From NCBI RefSeq assembly GCF_000196115.1, contig NC_005027.1, positions 4,650,001-4,714,000 on the forward strand: 64,000 nucleotides of DNA. The letters run 5' to 3'. The position numbers and the translations under genes are program-made. Positions 19,001-29,277 of this stretch are shown here, piece by piece. The DNA is from Rhodopirellula baltica SH 1 (GTDB lineage Bacteria; Planctomycetota; Planctomycetia; Pirellulales; Pirellulaceae). The notes under the pieces were generated by a model that saw only the letters and a program-made list of their open reading frames with translations, made no database searches and was not told where the DNA came from. Within the stretch, counting starts at the first letter, position 1, and every line of letters starts with the position of its first letter.

Positions 19001-20116
19001 ATGAGTGATGGCAAAGTGAAGATGGCAATGGTCGGCTTGGGCTTCGGGTCGGAGTTCATTTCGATCTATCAAGCTCACCCGGACGCTGACGTCGTGGCGA
19101 TTTGCCGGCGCAACGAAACGGAACTGAACAAGGCTGGCGATCAATTTGGCATCGACCGACGCTACACCGACTTCGACGCCGTGTTGGCTGACCCAGAAGT
19201 CGAGTGCGTGCACATCAACAGTCCCATCGCTGATCATGCTTGGATGTCACTGAAGGCACTCGATGCCGGCAAACACGTGATGTGCACCGTGCCGATGGCA
19301 ACGACTATCGAAGAGTGCCAGCAAATTTGCGACAAGGTCAAAGAGACCGGCTTAAAATACATGATGGCGGAAACCGTCGTTTACAGCCGCGAATTTTTGT
19401 TCATCAAGGACATGTACGAAAAAGGCGAACTGGGAAAGATCCAGCACCTTGCCGCATCGCACCCACAAGACATGGAAGGCTGGCCGAGCTACTGGGAAGA
19501 GATGATCCCAATGCACTACGCCACGCACGTTGTCAGCCCCTGCTTGGGTCTGACAAACGCTTTGGCAGAATCGGTCAGTTGCTTCGGATCGGGCACCGTT
19601 CGCGAGGAGATCGCCAAGAAATCAGGCAGCCCGTTCGCCGTTCAAAGCTGTCACATCAAACTAAAAGACAGCGACATCACGGCACACATCTGGCGTTTCC
19701 TTCACGACGTGGCTCGACAATACCGTGAGAGCTTTGACGTTTACGGAACGAAACGCAGCTTCGAGTGGACACTCATTGAAAACGAACCGCACGTGCTGCA
19801 CACGGCAAAGAAACCTGAACACGAGATCCCAGAAAAGATCGAGATCCCTGACTTCGCACACTTGCTGCCAGAACCAATTCAGCGTTTCACCTTGCCAGCC
19901 GAAATTCATGATGCCGATCACCTGTCATTCGTCCAAGGCGGCGGACACGGCGGATCGCACCCACACATGGTGCACGAATTTGTGTCGGCAGTGAAAGAAG
20001 ATCGCGATCCATGGCCCAACGCTCCCACGGCTGCGAACTGGACCTGCACCGGTTTGTGCGCTCATCAATCAGCGATGAAGGGCGGCGAACTGGTTCGCCT
20101 TCCCGACTTCAGCTAA
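19001..20116 (+). CDS. Gfo/Idh/MocA family oxidoreductase
   Basis: 371 aa, no signal peptide, so cytoplasmic. The N-terminal Rossmann fold starts at residue 8 (MAMVGLGFGSEFISIYQAHP) and continues with VECVHINSPIADHAWMSLKA and ALDAGKHVMCTVPMATTIEE, where the usual EKP motif is replaced by TVP. The C-terminal domain holds MHYATHVVSPCLGLTN. The lost lysine of the EKP motif is notable because it normally takes part in catalysis in this family, so the reaction or the substrate handling may differ. Sugar or inositol derivatives are the usual substrates. It is monocistronic and ends in a terminator. Confidence 0.9.
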   Translation: MSDGKVKMAMVGLGFGSEFISIYQAHPDADVVAICRRNETELNKAGDQFGIDRRYTDFDAVLADPEVECVHINSPIADHAWMSLKALDAGKHVMCTVPMATTIEECQQICDKVKETGLKYMMAETVVYSREFLFIKDMYEKGELGKIQHLAASHPQDMEGWPSYWEEMIPMHYATHVVSPCLGLTNALAESVSCFGSGTVREEIAKKSGSPFAVQSCHIKLKDSDITAHIWRFLHDVARQYRESFDVYGTKRSFEWTLIENEPHVLHTAKKPEHEIPEKIEIPDFAHLLPEPIQRFTLPAEIHDADHLSFVQGGGHGGSHPHMVHEFVSAVKEDRDPWPNAPTAANWTCTGLCAHQSAMKGGELVRLPDFS

Positions 20117-20144
20117 TCCGCTGCAAAAAGCTCCAAACTTCATC

Positions 20145-20176
20145 AAGCCCGCTCTTCTCGAACGGGCTTATTTTTT
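20145..20176 (+). terminator. Rho-independent terminator after the oxidoreductase gene
   Basis: The stem AAGCCCG / CGGGCTT (20145-20151 and 20163-20169) with an 11-nt loop is followed by ATTTTTT. It lies 28 bp after the stop at 20116, and the next gene converges from the minus strand. Confidence 0.85.
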
Positions 20177-20202
20177 GCAACGTGATCATCGAGGAATCCG
20201 TC

Positions 20203-21093
20203 CTACTTCAGATCAATCCGGATCGCGATCGGCAAGTGATCGCTCGCGTAGCGGCCGGCTTCCGTTCGAGGATCCAGTGTTCGGTATTCTTGGACCACAA
20301 CTCGGTCATTGACCAAGACGTGATCGATTCGCCGATCAGGCTGAATGGCTTTGAATCCATTCCAAGTTCCGGTCGGGCCCGTGGGTTTTCCATCCACCTC
20401 GTCTCGGGCATCCAGTAACTTCACCTTTTCACCGGATTGCAATGCCTTCAGCGGAGCCGAATCTGGCATCGCATTGAAATCGCCCATCACAATCACGGGC
20501 AAATCCGTCGCTCGTTGATCAACTTCTGCGGCAACCAAGCGACCAGATTGCTCACGAGCATTTTGGCCTCGGTGATCGAAATGAGAATTGATAACCAGAA
20601 ACTCAGCTCGATCCAATTTGCGACGCAGCACCATCCAAGTCATCGTCCGAGGCAAGGCTGCGTCCCAACCTTTCGAACCGACCACGGTGGGTGTCTCTGA
20701 CAACCAAAGCGTCCCGTGGTCCATCGCTTCGAATCGATCATGTCGGTATCCGATAGGAGCGAATTCACCACCTTCCTTTCCATCGTCTCGCCCGACGCCA
20801 TACCAAGTCCACTCGGGTGTGCCTTCTTGAATGTCGTGTAATTGCTGCACCGTGACTTCCTGCAGTCCTACCACGTCCGCGGACGCAATCGTTTCAATGA
20901 CCTTGGATCGTCGCATCGACCAGAGATCTTGCCGGTCGTGTGTGTTTAAGTAACGAATGTTGTAGGTCATCGCGGTGAAAGATTCATCGGCAACGACCGT
21001 CCTTGCACCAATACCGCCGAACAGGAGCATGCCGCAAACGAAGGCAAGCCACAAAGCTGGATTTGTTGCGGAAGCGAATTGTCTCAAAGTCAT
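20203..21093 (-). CDS. Exported endonuclease/exonuclease/phosphatase family protein
   Basis: 296 aa from an ATG at 21093 with GGAG seven bases upstream. A longer in-frame start at 21360 would overlap the neighbouring isomerase gene by about 200 bp and is rejected. An N-terminal signal segment (LWLAFVCGMLLFGGIGARTV) precedes the fold: TAMTYNIRYLN (Asn of the active site), DVVGLQEVTVQQL (metal-binding Glu), VINSHFDHRG, VIVMGDFNAMPDS and a C-terminal ASDHLPIAI (Asp-His pair). All catalytic residues of the DNase I-like superfamily are present. The substrate (nucleic acid, sphingolipid or phosphoester) cannot be told. It follows the isomerase gene by 71 bp on the same strand. Confidence 0.93.
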   Translation of the reverse strand: MTLRQFASATNPALWLAFVCGMLLFGGIGARTVVADESFTAMTYNIRYLNTHDRQDLWSMRRSKVIETIASADVVGLQEVTVQQLHDIQEGTPEWTWYGVGRDDGKEGGEFAPIGYRHDRFEAMDHGTLWLSETPTVVGSKGWDAALPRTMTWMVLRRKLDRAEFLVINSHFDHRGQNAREQSGRLVAAEVDQRATDLPVIVMGDFNAMPDSAPLKALQSGEKVKLLDARDEVDGKPTGPTGTWNGFKAIQPDRRIDHVLVNDRVVVQEYRTLDPRTEAGRYASDHLPIAIRIDLK

Positions 21094-21164
21094 TTTGTTT
21101 CTCCGGTTACCCAGGATGCCCCTGGATGGATGCTCGCGAATGGAACCAATTGCTGTGTGTTGAC

Positions 21165-22778
21165 TCAAGGAGCATCGGGACGCACGCCGCAGTAGTTGAC
21201 GACCATGCCCAACTGATTGGCGACCAACGCTTTGGCTCGCATGGCCAAGTCCGCTTCGTCCGCTGATTTCGCGTAAGCAACTTGAATGTGGTTGGCCTTG
21301 TGACGCGCCATCATTTCGTCTCGCGAAACCCCATGAAGAACCGCGTGCATGATGGGCCACTGTGGGGTCGTAGCATCCCAGCGTCGCTGCGTTTCTTCGG
21401 CTGGCAATTCGATCGAGGTCGCGCGTCCTAAATCCATGTGCAACCGATCATCCGCCACAAAGATCCGCGACCAAACCACTTCGCCTGGCTTGGAAATACC
21501 TCGGATCGTGCTGCCGCCCGATGGAAAGTACATCGGCGGTTGCCGGAAACCTTCAGCATCCGCCCAACCGTTTTCAAAGTGGGAAGCCGGGACCGCACCG
21601 CTGATTTCCAGCACCCAAACCTCTTCAGCGGTCGTGCCGCTCGCGTCGCGATCTGACCATCGCAAATCATGCAATGTATTCTCGACCGGTTGCCCCAAAG
21701 CGGAATGGACTCGGTTGGTAATCAATCCATCCAAACCCGCACACTCATCGACTTCGTTGAAGTGCGTCAGGGGACCTCCCGCATACAACTCACGCGAACC
21801 GTCGCGAGAAAAGACCGGGGGACGAACGGAGTCGTTGAGCATGCCTTCGACCAAGTCGCTTGCGGGCAACAGATCTTTCAATCCTTGTTGGTACTGAATC
21901 CCAATCGCGTCGCAGCCAAAGTCATCTGCGATTCGCATCGCTGCGATGTAAACCCGACATTGCCCAAGAATCTGATCGTCGGTGAGATCGGTCTCGTGGT
22001 TGGTGCCGGTGTGAAATTTCATTCCCGCTTGGTCCAACCAGTCGCGTACCGACTGCGCCTCCTCATCACTCACTTGCTGAGATTCGAAGTAGAGTGCCGA
22101 TTGGCTGAGTCGCTCCTTGAAAACGCCAGTCGCGTGCAAAAGATGATCAGGAATGATGGCGTTGAACATACCCATGCATCCTTCATCGAAGACACCCAAG
22201 ATGGCCTTCTCACGCTGCAACGTTTCCGCAATCTGCAACGCCAATGCTCGCGTGTTGGCGTCGCAACTGGTGATTTCATATGGAGTCACGTGACTCATTT
22301 CGTGAGCGACGGACCCGGTGTCCAACCAACTTTTCAGTTTATCCAAGAACACGGCGTCGGCGAATTCTTTGCTCCACAGCGAACTGTACTGCACTCCGGC
22401 TTTGGTCAACGAACCGTTGAGATTCAACAATCCCACCAAACCAGGCCACTGGCCGGACCAATTCGCCACCGTCAAAATGGAACCACGGTGCGTCGTCAAA
22501 CCGGCCAAAACGTGATGTGAATATTGCCACACCGCTTCAGCAACAATGAGCGGAGCGTCAGGGTCAATATCACGAAACACATCCATCCCTTGACGCTGGG
22601 AACGGATGAAACCGTGGCCGCGTGCTTCATCGAACTGATGACCGCGAACGACACGGTGTCCTAACGATTCAATCGCCGCGATCAATCGCGACTCCATGTC
22701 CTTTTGGGCCTCCCAACAAACTTGGTTCGCGGAATCTCGCAGGTCTCCGGAGGCAATCAATGTGATCGTTTGAGGCAT
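21165..22778 (-). CDS. L-fucose/L-arabinose isomerase family protein
   Basis: 537 aa from an ATG at 22778; a TTG at 22793 is less likely. No signal peptide. Regions such as [60 protein letters not shown] and [20 protein letters not shown] fit the fucose isomerase-like group (COG2407), which interconverts aldoses and ketoses using a divalent metal. It is 35 bp downstream of a ribulokinase gene on the same strand, so the pair could convert an aldopentose such as L-arabinose or a related sugar to ketopentose-5-phosphate. The substrate is inferred, not shown. Length is somewhat above that of short members of the group. Confidence 0.8.
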   Translation of the reverse strand: MPQTITLIASGDLRDSANQVCWEAQKDMESRLIAAIESLGHRVVRGHQFDEARGHGFIRSQRQGMDVFRDIDPDAPLIVAEAVWQYSHHVLAGLTTHRGSILTVANWSGQWPGLVGLLNLNGSLTKAGVQYSSLWSKEFADAVFLDKLKSWLDTGSVAHEMSHVTPYEITSCDANTRALALQIAETLQREKAILGVFDEGCMGMFNAIIPDHLLHATGVFKERLSQSALYFESQQVSDEEAQSVRDWLDQAGMKFHTGTNHETDLTDDQILGQCRVYIAAMRIADDFGCDAIGIQYQQGLKDLLPASDLVEGMLNDSVRPPVFSRDGSRELYAGGPLTHFNEVDECAGLDGLITNRVHSALGQPVENTLHDLRWSDRDASGTTAEEVWVLEISGAVPASHFENGWADAEGFRQPPMYFPSGGSTIRGISKPGEVVWSRIFVADDRLHMDLGRATSIELPAEETQRRWDATTPQWPIMHAVLHGVSRDEMMARHKANHIQVAYAKSADEADLAMRAKALVANQLGMVVNYCGVRPDAP

Positions 22779-22813
22779 CTTCTCGTCAGCCAATGAAGTA
22801 GTAGAAAAGTGAA

Positions 22814-24457
22814 TTAAATTCGTTGCTGTGCGACCGCGTCGGCCAATTGACGATAGCGATCATAAAGCGATTCGTAAGCACGCGTTCGCTCTGGTCGAGG
22901 CATGATCAGGTCACGTTGATCCTCGGGCACCGCCGCCATCGCGGACGCCGCTTCAGCAATACTGGAAAATGGCGTCTTCTCCGGCCCGGCGGCGACCATT
23001 CCCAAGACAGCGGCCCCGACCGCAGGCCCTTGCGTGGAGGGATGGATTTCGATGGGCATTCCCAACACGTCTGCATACACCTCCACGAACGCCCGATTGT
23101 GATGCGGCAACCCACCCGTGGCGATCAAACGATCGATCGGAACACCGCTTTCATCCGAACCGGATGCCGAGTGATCAGCGGAACCATGACGCAGCAGCTC
23201 GGTGATCCAACGCACCCCGAACGCGGACGCTTCCATCAATGCGAGGTAAAGATGAGCGGGACCGTGCTGCATTCCCAGTCCTGTGAAGGCACCGCGAACC
23301 GCACCGTCCATCAATGGTGTTCGACAACCGTTTAGCCAATCCAAGCACGTGACGCCCGCGGCACCGGGAGGCAAAGCCATCGCCTCTTTGGCCAAATCAT
23401 CGAACGAGTCGCGGTTCAGTAATTTCAGCAACCAAGCGAAAGCATCACCGACGGCAGCCTGGCCCGTTTCATAACCAAACAACCCAGGCAAGATCCCACC
23501 CTCGACGACGCCGGCTACTCCGGGAATGTCCACCATCTTGGTGGCGTTGAGCATGTGACAACTGCTGGTCCCCAACACCATCACCAAAGCACCGGGTTCA
23601 GCGGCGCCGACACCGGGCACGCCCGAGTGCGCATCAATGATTGCTGCCGAGACGGGAACGCCCGCTGGCAATCCAAAACGCATTGCCATCTTTTCGGTCA
23701 AGTGACCCGCGACCTGTCCCGGTGAACGCATTTCGCCGGGCATCCGATTGGCAACCGCTTCGGCGAGCTTCGGATGGACGGCCTGAAAGTAATCTTGCGA
23801 CGGGTAGCCTTCATCAGCCGACCACATCGCCTTGTAGCCGGCTTGGCAAGTCGAACGAACGAGTGCATGACAATCGCCGCCGACAAGTTGCCAAACAAAC
23901 CAGTCCCCCGCTTCCAACCACACCTCGGCCGCTTCGGCCACATCACGATCACATTCAATCGTTTCAAGCATCTTGGGAAAGAACCATTCCAATCCGATCA
24001 CACCACCATATCGTTTCAAGAATGACTCCCCTCGCTCTTTCGCGATGGCCGTCATTCGATCGGCTTGTTCCAAAGCACCGTGATGCTTCCATAGCTTTGG
24101 CCAAGCCAATGGTCTCGACTTCCAACCGTCCAATTCGCAAAGCGGAGTGCCGTTGCGTTGGGTGGGCAACATTGTGCAACTGGTGAAGTCCACGCCGATG
24201 CCAACAACCTCGTCGCCAACCATACCAGCAGACGTCAACGCCTCCTTGGTGGCCACTGCCGCCGACTCAATCCAATCGGCCGGACATTGCAGTGCATACC
24301 GATCCGGCAACGGCGTCTCGCTGCCGGGCAAAGTATCAAGCATCTGGCCATGTTCAAACGAACTGACCGCGGACCCAACCTCGCGACCATCGGCGTCCAC
24401 CAAGATGGCACGCACGGACTCCGTTCCGAAATCGAGACCTAGAGCGATGATGGACAT
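22814..24457 (-). CDS. araB: Ribulokinase (FGGY carbohydrate kinase)
   Basis: 547 aa from an ATG at 24457, where the conserved start [20 protein letters not shown] begins after three residues. The ribulokinase pattern runs throughout: [73 protein letters not shown] and [20 protein letters not shown], with the C-terminal ATP-binding [20 protein letters not shown]. It phosphorylates L-ribulose, and often D-ribulose or ribitol, at C5. It is the first gene of a short minus-strand group with the isomerase; no epimerase gene is found in the window, so the pathway is incomplete here. Confidence 0.93.
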   Translation of the reverse strand: MSIIALGLDFGTESVRAILVDADGREVGSAVSSFEHGQMLDTLPGSETPLPDRYALQCPADWIESAAVATKEALTSAGMVGDEVVGIGVDFTSCTMLPTQRNGTPLCELDGWKSRPLAWPKLWKHHGALEQADRMTAIAKERGESFLKRYGGVIGLEWFFPKMLETIECDRDVAEAAEVWLEAGDWFVWQLVGGDCHALVRSTCQAGYKAMWSADEGYPSQDYFQAVHPKLAEAVANRMPGEMRSPGQVAGHLTEKMAMRFGLPAGVPVSAAIIDAHSGVPGVGAAEPGALVMVLGTSSCHMLNATKMVDIPGVAGVVEGGILPGLFGYETGQAAVGDAFAWLLKLLNRDSFDDLAKEAMALPPGAAGVTCLDWLNGCRTPLMDGAVRGAFTGLGMQHGPAHLYLALMEASAFGVRWITELLRHGSADHSASGSDESGVPIDRLIATGGLPHHNRAFVEVYADVLGMPIEIHPSTQGPAVGAAVLGMVAAGPEKTPFSSIAEAASAMAAVPEDQRDLIMPRPERTRAYESLYDRYRQLADAVAQQRI

Positions 24458-24622
24458 GGATCGTATGAAGTCTTTTAAAACAAGGAGTAACGAATGCGAG
24501 GAAAACAAGTGACTAACACCTATCTCCCGATCGAGGTGAAGTGACGAAACCGATTGCCGAGTGAGCTCAGAACGTGAGCCCCAGCGTCATCGGTCAAGCA
24601 CCACTGTCACCGCTGAAGGCGA

Positions 24623-26968
24623 TCACTGGGCATCGCGAAAGGAACGACCACGATCGTAACTGATCTTTGATACCGTTTCCGACGCACCATCGACGTGTGC
24701 TTCAAACTTCAGCTCGATCCGTTCATCTTCGCTGCTGTCATCGAACCGCAATTTGGAACAGTCCACCTTTCCAGGCTTAGATTGTTCCCACAAAACGGTG
24801 ATCGGTCCCGACCATTTAGTACCGTCATGATAGCGGTATCGCACGACGTCGGACTTTGTCGCATCCGTTCCCGGTTCAATCCAGGCCGCGATGCGTCCCC
24901 GCGTCGAATCGAAAGTGATTGCATCATCCCGGTCCACCTCCGGATCAACGGGTTTCGCTGGCGACGCACGCTGAAACTGGACATCCGCGGCCAAGTCGGC
25001 TTCTGAAAACGAAATGCAATCATCATGAAAAATGTGATAGATCCGGCCGTTTTCGCTACCAACGATCAGATCCAATTTCCCGTCTCGATTGAAGTCACAA
25101 ACCGCGGGGCTGGCGGTATGCCCCGCGACATTGCGCCGAGCCAAGTTGCCGATGCGTTTAAGAACCACCTTGCCGTCTTGATCGGCGACGTTGCGGTACC
25201 AAGTGACGTTTTCGGAATTGATCAATATGTCCAATCGTCCATCTGAATCCCAATCGCCAACGGCGAGCTTCACACGTCCGGAACGCCCGGCGGTTCCAGC
25301 AGCCAAACGGATTGGCTGACCAGACTCATCAACAAACAATCGCTCGGCTTCTCCCGCTGAACGACGAAGTGTTAGATAGCCTTCTTGATCCATCAACACC
25401 AAATCAAGTGTTTCGTCGCCGTCGAAATCGACCGCGACCGGAGTCGTCCGCCACTGCGTCAAGGAATTATTCGTGGCGGACTTCCAGGGGTACCAAGCCG
25501 GTGGATTCTCGACCGGAGCCGATTTCAATTCGTGTTCAACCAAGGTGCCTGATTCATTGAGCAACACTCCAACCTCTGCCAAGATTGAGTTGTAAACGAT
25601 GTCATCATCCCCATCGCCATCCCAATCGGCGAGCGACAATGTGGTGTAGCCCCACTTGGCTTCGCATGGCCCTTGAATCGAACCATTCTCGCCCGCCAAG
25701 ATTCGAAACGGCTCTTCCGTTCCGTCCGCATTGCGAACATTCAACAACACTGGTTCAGCCCACTTGGGCAATCCATCGGCTCCTTGTCCGAGATTTTCAA
25801 ACCAACCGATGTTGCCTGCGGTATTACCACAAACAATGTCATCGTCGCCGTCTTGGTCCCAGTCGGACACGTACGGTGTTGCAAGCGCACCGAATTTCAA
25901 CGTGTCAGCTTTTTGCCGGAAGTAAACCGGATTTTGAAACACGGGTTGTCCATCGCGCAGCTCACCCGTGTTTTCGATCAACGCAACGCGGCCGTCTTCA
26001 TCGCCCACGATCAAGTCCGCATCACCATCACGGTCCCAATCAATCGCGGTCGGGGTAATCATCTGCAAATGCATTGTCAGACGTTCGCCATCAACGTTTT
26101 GAAGCTCTTTGCCTGATTGATACCGAGGCTCTTTACGTGAGCCAACGTTTTCGAAGTAAGTGAAATAGTCCAAGAAGTTACCGACAACAATGTCGAGATC
26201 CTTGTCTCCATCGAAGTCAACAAAACTAGCACACGGCCACCCGTAGACATCAATCACGCTGTCACCCGCAGAAATCATCTCCGGCTTTTTGTAATTTGGG
26301 GCGGAGTCATTGCCCGAGTTCGTCATCAAAAACAAGTAGCCGTGCAATGGACCGTTTTGCCAAGTGCCGTTCTCGTCGTAAGCGTGGTCCCACCCCAGGT
26401 CAGCCCAATCTCCAACACCGGCGACCAAGTCGTGATCACCGTCGCCGTCATAGTCCACATACCGCCACATGTTGCCGCGAATTCGAGCTCCCGGCGTGGT
26501 CAACGGTTTCCCAGGAGCAGAAATCCCTGTCGGTTTGTCGAAGTCGAATTTTCCCGTCGAGGGATCCTGTGCAAAGTACTTACCAGGAATCAACACTCTG
26601 GCCTCGCCGTTGACTTCACTCGCCAACATATTGTGGAACGCGCGGCCGAGACGAACCGGTGCTTCGAAGACCGGCATTTTGACGCTCGGGTCCTGAGTTG
26701 TATTTTCGAAGTAATACGTTCCGTTCGAAGGTTTGTCCGGACAGCCAACCAACAAGTCCAAATCGCCGTCGCCGTCATAGTCCATTGGCAAAGGATAAGC
26801 CCAGAGCCCCACACCCAAGTCCACTTCTAACCCCGGATAGTTGTAGTTCAGTGGCACCAACTTTGGATTGTCCTGCGCACTCACTCTTTGACCAGACTGG
26901 AACGTCAACGTGGCTAGCAATCCGACAGCCAACGCAATCGGTTTCAACGACCGTCTGTGAATTCTCAT
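24623..26968 (-). CDS. Secreted FG-GAP/VCBS repeat protein
   Basis: 781 aa from an ATG at 26968; upstream in-frame starts at 26986 and 27007 only lengthen the leader. A signal peptide is clear (PIALAVGLLATLTFQSGQRV, then SAQ). At least nine calcium-binding FG-GAP motifs follow, for example DYDGDGDLDLLVG, DYDGDGDHDLVAG, DFDGDKDLDIVVG, DWDRDGDADLIVG, DWDQDGDDDIVCG, DWDGDGDDDIVYN, DFDGDETLDLVLM, DWDSDGRLDILIN and DFNRDGKLDLIVG, which should fold as a seven-bladed or larger integrin-like propeller. About 120 C-terminal residues form a separate beta-rich domain with no named match. It is likely an exported carbohydrate- or surface-binding protein. Confidence 0.93.
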   Translation of the reverse strand: MRIHRRSLKPIALAVGLLATLTFQSGQRVSAQDNPKLVPLNYNYPGLEVDLGVGLWAYPLPMDYDGDGDLDLLVGCPDKPSNGTYYFENTTQDPSVKMPVFEAPVRLGRAFHNMLASEVNGEARVLIPGKYFAQDPSTGKFDFDKPTGISAPGKPLTTPGARIRGNMWRYVDYDGDGDHDLVAGVGDWADLGWDHAYDENGTWQNGPLHGYLFLMTNSGNDSAPNYKKPEMISAGDSVIDVYGWPCASFVDFDGDKDLDIVVGNFLDYFTYFENVGSRKEPRYQSGKELQNVDGERLTMHLQMITPTAIDWDRDGDADLIVGDEDGRVALIENTGELRDGQPVFQNPVYFRQKADTLKFGALATPYVSDWDQDGDDDIVCGNTAGNIGWFENLGQGADGLPKWAEPVLLNVRNADGTEEPFRILAGENGSIQGPCEAKWGYTTLSLADWDGDGDDDIVYNSILAEVGVLLNESGTLVEHELKSAPVENPPAWYPWKSATNNSLTQWRTTPVAVDFDGDETLDLVLMDQEGYLTLRRSAGEAERLFVDESGQPIRLAAGTAGRSGRVKLAVGDWDSDGRLDILINSENVTWYRNVADQDGKVVLKRIGNLARRNVAGHTASPAVCDFNRDGKLDLIVGSENGRIYHIFHDDCISFSEADLAADVQFQRASPAKPVDPEVDRDDAITFDSTRGRIAAWIEPGTDATKSDVVRYRYHDGTKWSGPITVLWEQSKPGKVDCSKLRFDDSSEDERIELKFEAHVDGASETVSKISYDRGRSFRDAQ

Positions 26969-27022
26969 GGTTGCTTTCTCTCTCATCAGGTTGCTTTTAT
27001 TGAACACTTGTCTTTGATTATG

Positions 27023-28366
27023 TCACTTTGAATGTTTCGATTCCGTCATGAAAATCTGATTGAATGTTGCCGCACCATCTTCCACCGCTCCACCGAATGC
27101 GATTTCGTTTCCGTCTGGTGAATAAACCACCGCAAACGGAAGGCAAACAAGCCGATCATTTTGTTCTGCCACTATCTCTACGCTTCCGTCATCCAAACTG
27201 ACTTCGCAAATGGAGTTGCCAATCACACAAGCAACCAGATCACCGCTCGGATGAATGGAAAACGCGGAACCAACGGTTTCGCTTCCAAAAGAAACTTGCT
27301 GAGGCGATCCTCCGTTTGGCGAAATCGACCAAAGCTGTACCACTCCGTTGTCGTCTCGCATCAGGAAGACAATTTTGCTTCCGTCAGGTTTACTTCGCGG
27401 CCAATGACGAACATCCGTTGCCAAACCCGGATACGCTCGATCCGTGGTTCGAGTCAATCGCCGCTGAACCGTTCCGGCAGGCGGCGCAGGTCGTGAATGG
27501 GCAGTGCCTTGCAATGGTTCCGATCCGGCAATCATGCAATTCGCGGGCAACTCCACCACAAACAATTCTGGCACTGTTTTGGTTTGCTTCCTCGATGAAG
27601 CTCGACTTGCTTCATCACCGCTCGGTGAGCCGTCGACCGACACATCACCGATGAATGCCAATGCCCTACTCTGCCCAACTCCAACTGGCTGATCGCAAGC
27701 TTTACTTCCGATCCAAGCATCTTCGTAGGCTTTGCAAATTTGGTCCGTACCAATTTTCGGATCGTCGTGCGTTTGAGTCACAACGACGCTGAAGCAATCC
27801 CCATCGTGATTGCGACGATGAGTCTTCGGCACGGTGACAGTGTTGTTTGGGATAGAGACGCCCACGTTTCGTTGGTTGGATTGCCCGTTTTCCGGGTTCA
27901 TCGCCAACACATGGTCTTCGTAGGTGAAGCTGACCCACTCACCTTTTTGATCAAACACGTGAACATGACTCCCGCCACGAAGTGCTCCAGGAGTGAAGGG
28001 ATCCACAACATCCCGAGCATCGAGATGCTGAACCTGGGTATCTTGCCCCGGACGCATACAAACGCCATGTCGATGATAGGCGCAGTAGCTCCAGTCCGCG
28101 GTTGGGTCTTCCGGTCCATGTATAAACGCGATTTTGTTTTCGACGGGACTGGCCGTCACAACACCAACACACACGCCACGTTGAGCTTGGTAAACCACTT
28201 CCACTTCGCCCGACCCAGTGTGCACACGTTCGATTCGCGTTCCATCAAAAACCGAACCGTTTGTGTCGCTACGGATGTCGTAATAAATCCAGTTCCCGTC
28301 CCAAGACCAAATACCTGTATTGGTGAGATGATGTTGCTGCCTTTGCCGGGTAAGCTGACGCGTCAT
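27023..28366 (-). CDS. YidR-like (DUF3748) beta-propeller protein
   Basis: 447 aa from an ATG at 28366, which gives the E. coli YidR-like start RQLTRQRQQHHLTNTGIWSW. Longer in-frame starts reach into the divergent promoter region. Conserved blocks recalled from YidR are clear: GSHVHVFDQKGEWVSFTYED, AFIHGPEDPTADWSY, VPELFVVELP, VQRRLTRTTDRAYPGLATDV and VFLMRDDNGVVQLWSISPNG. These are TolB-type propeller blades; no enzyme function has been established for the family. No clear signal peptide. It is divergent from the GntR regulator with a 215-bp shared promoter region, and 54 bp upstream of the FG-GAP gene, with which it may be co-transcribed. Confidence 0.88.
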   Translation of the reverse strand: MTRQLTRQRQQHHLTNTGIWSWDGNWIYYDIRSDTNGSVFDGTRIERVHTGSGEVEVVYQAQRGVCVGVVTASPVENKIAFIHGPEDPTADWSYCAYHRHGVCMRPGQDTQVQHLDARDVVDPFTPGALRGGSHVHVFDQKGEWVSFTYEDHVLAMNPENGQSNQRNVGVSIPNNTVTVPKTHRRNHDGDCFSVVVTQTHDDPKIGTDQICKAYEDAWIGSKACDQPVGVGQSRALAFIGDVSVDGSPSGDEASRASSRKQTKTVPELFVVELPANCMIAGSEPLQGTAHSRPAPPAGTVQRRLTRTTDRAYPGLATDVRHWPRSKPDGSKIVFLMRDDNGVVQLWSISPNGGSPQQVSFGSETVGSAFSIHPSGDLVACVIGNSICEVSLDDGSVEIVAEQNDRLVCLPFAVVYSPDGNEIAFGGAVEDGAATFNQIFMTESKHSK

Positions 28367-28581
28367 GCCGCCACCCACGATTGAAAGCAGATGGAAGAGA
28401 AGCCGATTGCATCGTCCTGCGACACCCTGAGTGCATAGACTTCGCAGTAATGCGTTTGGGCGTCCGCATCTATAGACGCATAGGACCGATGTTGCGTCAC
28501 TGGTAGAATGAGTTCCCCGATTGTGTTCCAACTCATCGGCCCCGGATCCATCTCGTCCCTCCCCACACCCACTTCACGACA

Positions 28582-29277
28582 ATGACTCCAGGGCGTCACC
28601 AAGTCGAAACGCACGCTAGCCGTGCCTATCATCACCTGCGTCAAAAACTGATCTCGGGCGAATTCAAGCCCGGCACCAGATTGCTGTATGGTCCGATCGG
28701 GAAAGAAATCGGCGTGTCCGCTACTCCCGTTCGCGAAGCCGCGGGTCAATTGGCGACCGAAGGCATGGTTGAGCTGGTTCCGCAAATTGGCGCGGTCGTT
28801 CGCTCGATCAACGAACCTGAGGTGCAGGAACTTTACGAGGTCCGCAACCTGATTGAACCCTTCGCATCGGCACGTGCTTCCGAACGTTCGACGTCGGAAG
28901 ATATTCAGCTGATTGCAAAGGAATACAACACGATGCGGGAGTTGGTCGAGCGTCAGAAGCAAACCAATTCGCCGGAAGAAAGCCAAGAGATCGCTTACCA
29001 ATTCAATCAGGCGGATCACAACTTCCACCTGCGAATCGTCGAAGCGACCGGTAACCACACGCTCGTCCGGACGTCTACCCAGTCCAACATTTTGACTCGA
29101 GTGTTTGGTATTTGGATGCATCGCCAAGGTGCCGACGTGATGGAGAACACCTGCAACGAACACGAAAAGATCTTCACGGCCATTCAGAACGGGAATGCCG
29201 AAGCGGCGCACGAAGCAGCGTCGAACCACATCCTGAAGGGTCTTCAACTTTCGCTCCAATCTTTTCGCGAAGTTTGA
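28582..29277 (+). CDS. GntR-family (FCD/FadR type) transcriptional regulator
   Basis: 231 aa. A winged helix is at about 10-75 (AYHHLRQKLISGEFKPGTRL; IGVSATPVREAAGQLATEGM), followed by an all-helical FCD domain with the residues expected to bind a metal and the acid ligand (FNQADHNFHLRIVEATGN; CNEHEKIFTAI; HEAASNHILKG). Such regulators control uptake and breakdown of sugar acids, amino acids or related compounds and usually bind between divergent genes. Here the region upstream lies between this gene and the YidR-like gene, while the symporter converges on its 3' end. It is therefore the probable local repressor of the catabolic locus. Confidence 0.93.
   Translation: MTPGRHQVETHASRAYHHLRQKLISGEFKPGTRLLYGPIGKEIGVSATPVREAAGQLATEGMVELVPQIGAVVRSINEPEVQELYEVRNLIEPFASARASERSTSEDIQLIAKEYNTMRELVERQKQTNSPEESQEIAYQFNQADHNFHLRIVEATGNHTLVRTSTQSNILTRVFGIWMHRQGADVMENTCNEHEKIFTAIQNGNAEAAHEAASNHILKGLQLSLQSFREV

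Noticed and set aside
21094-21360. 89-residue N-terminal extension of the endonuclease/exonuclease/phosphatase protein
   Set aside because: It overlaps the isomerase gene in another frame and has Arg/Ser/Gly-rich shadow composition; a Shine-Dalgarno and a signal peptide support the start at 21093.
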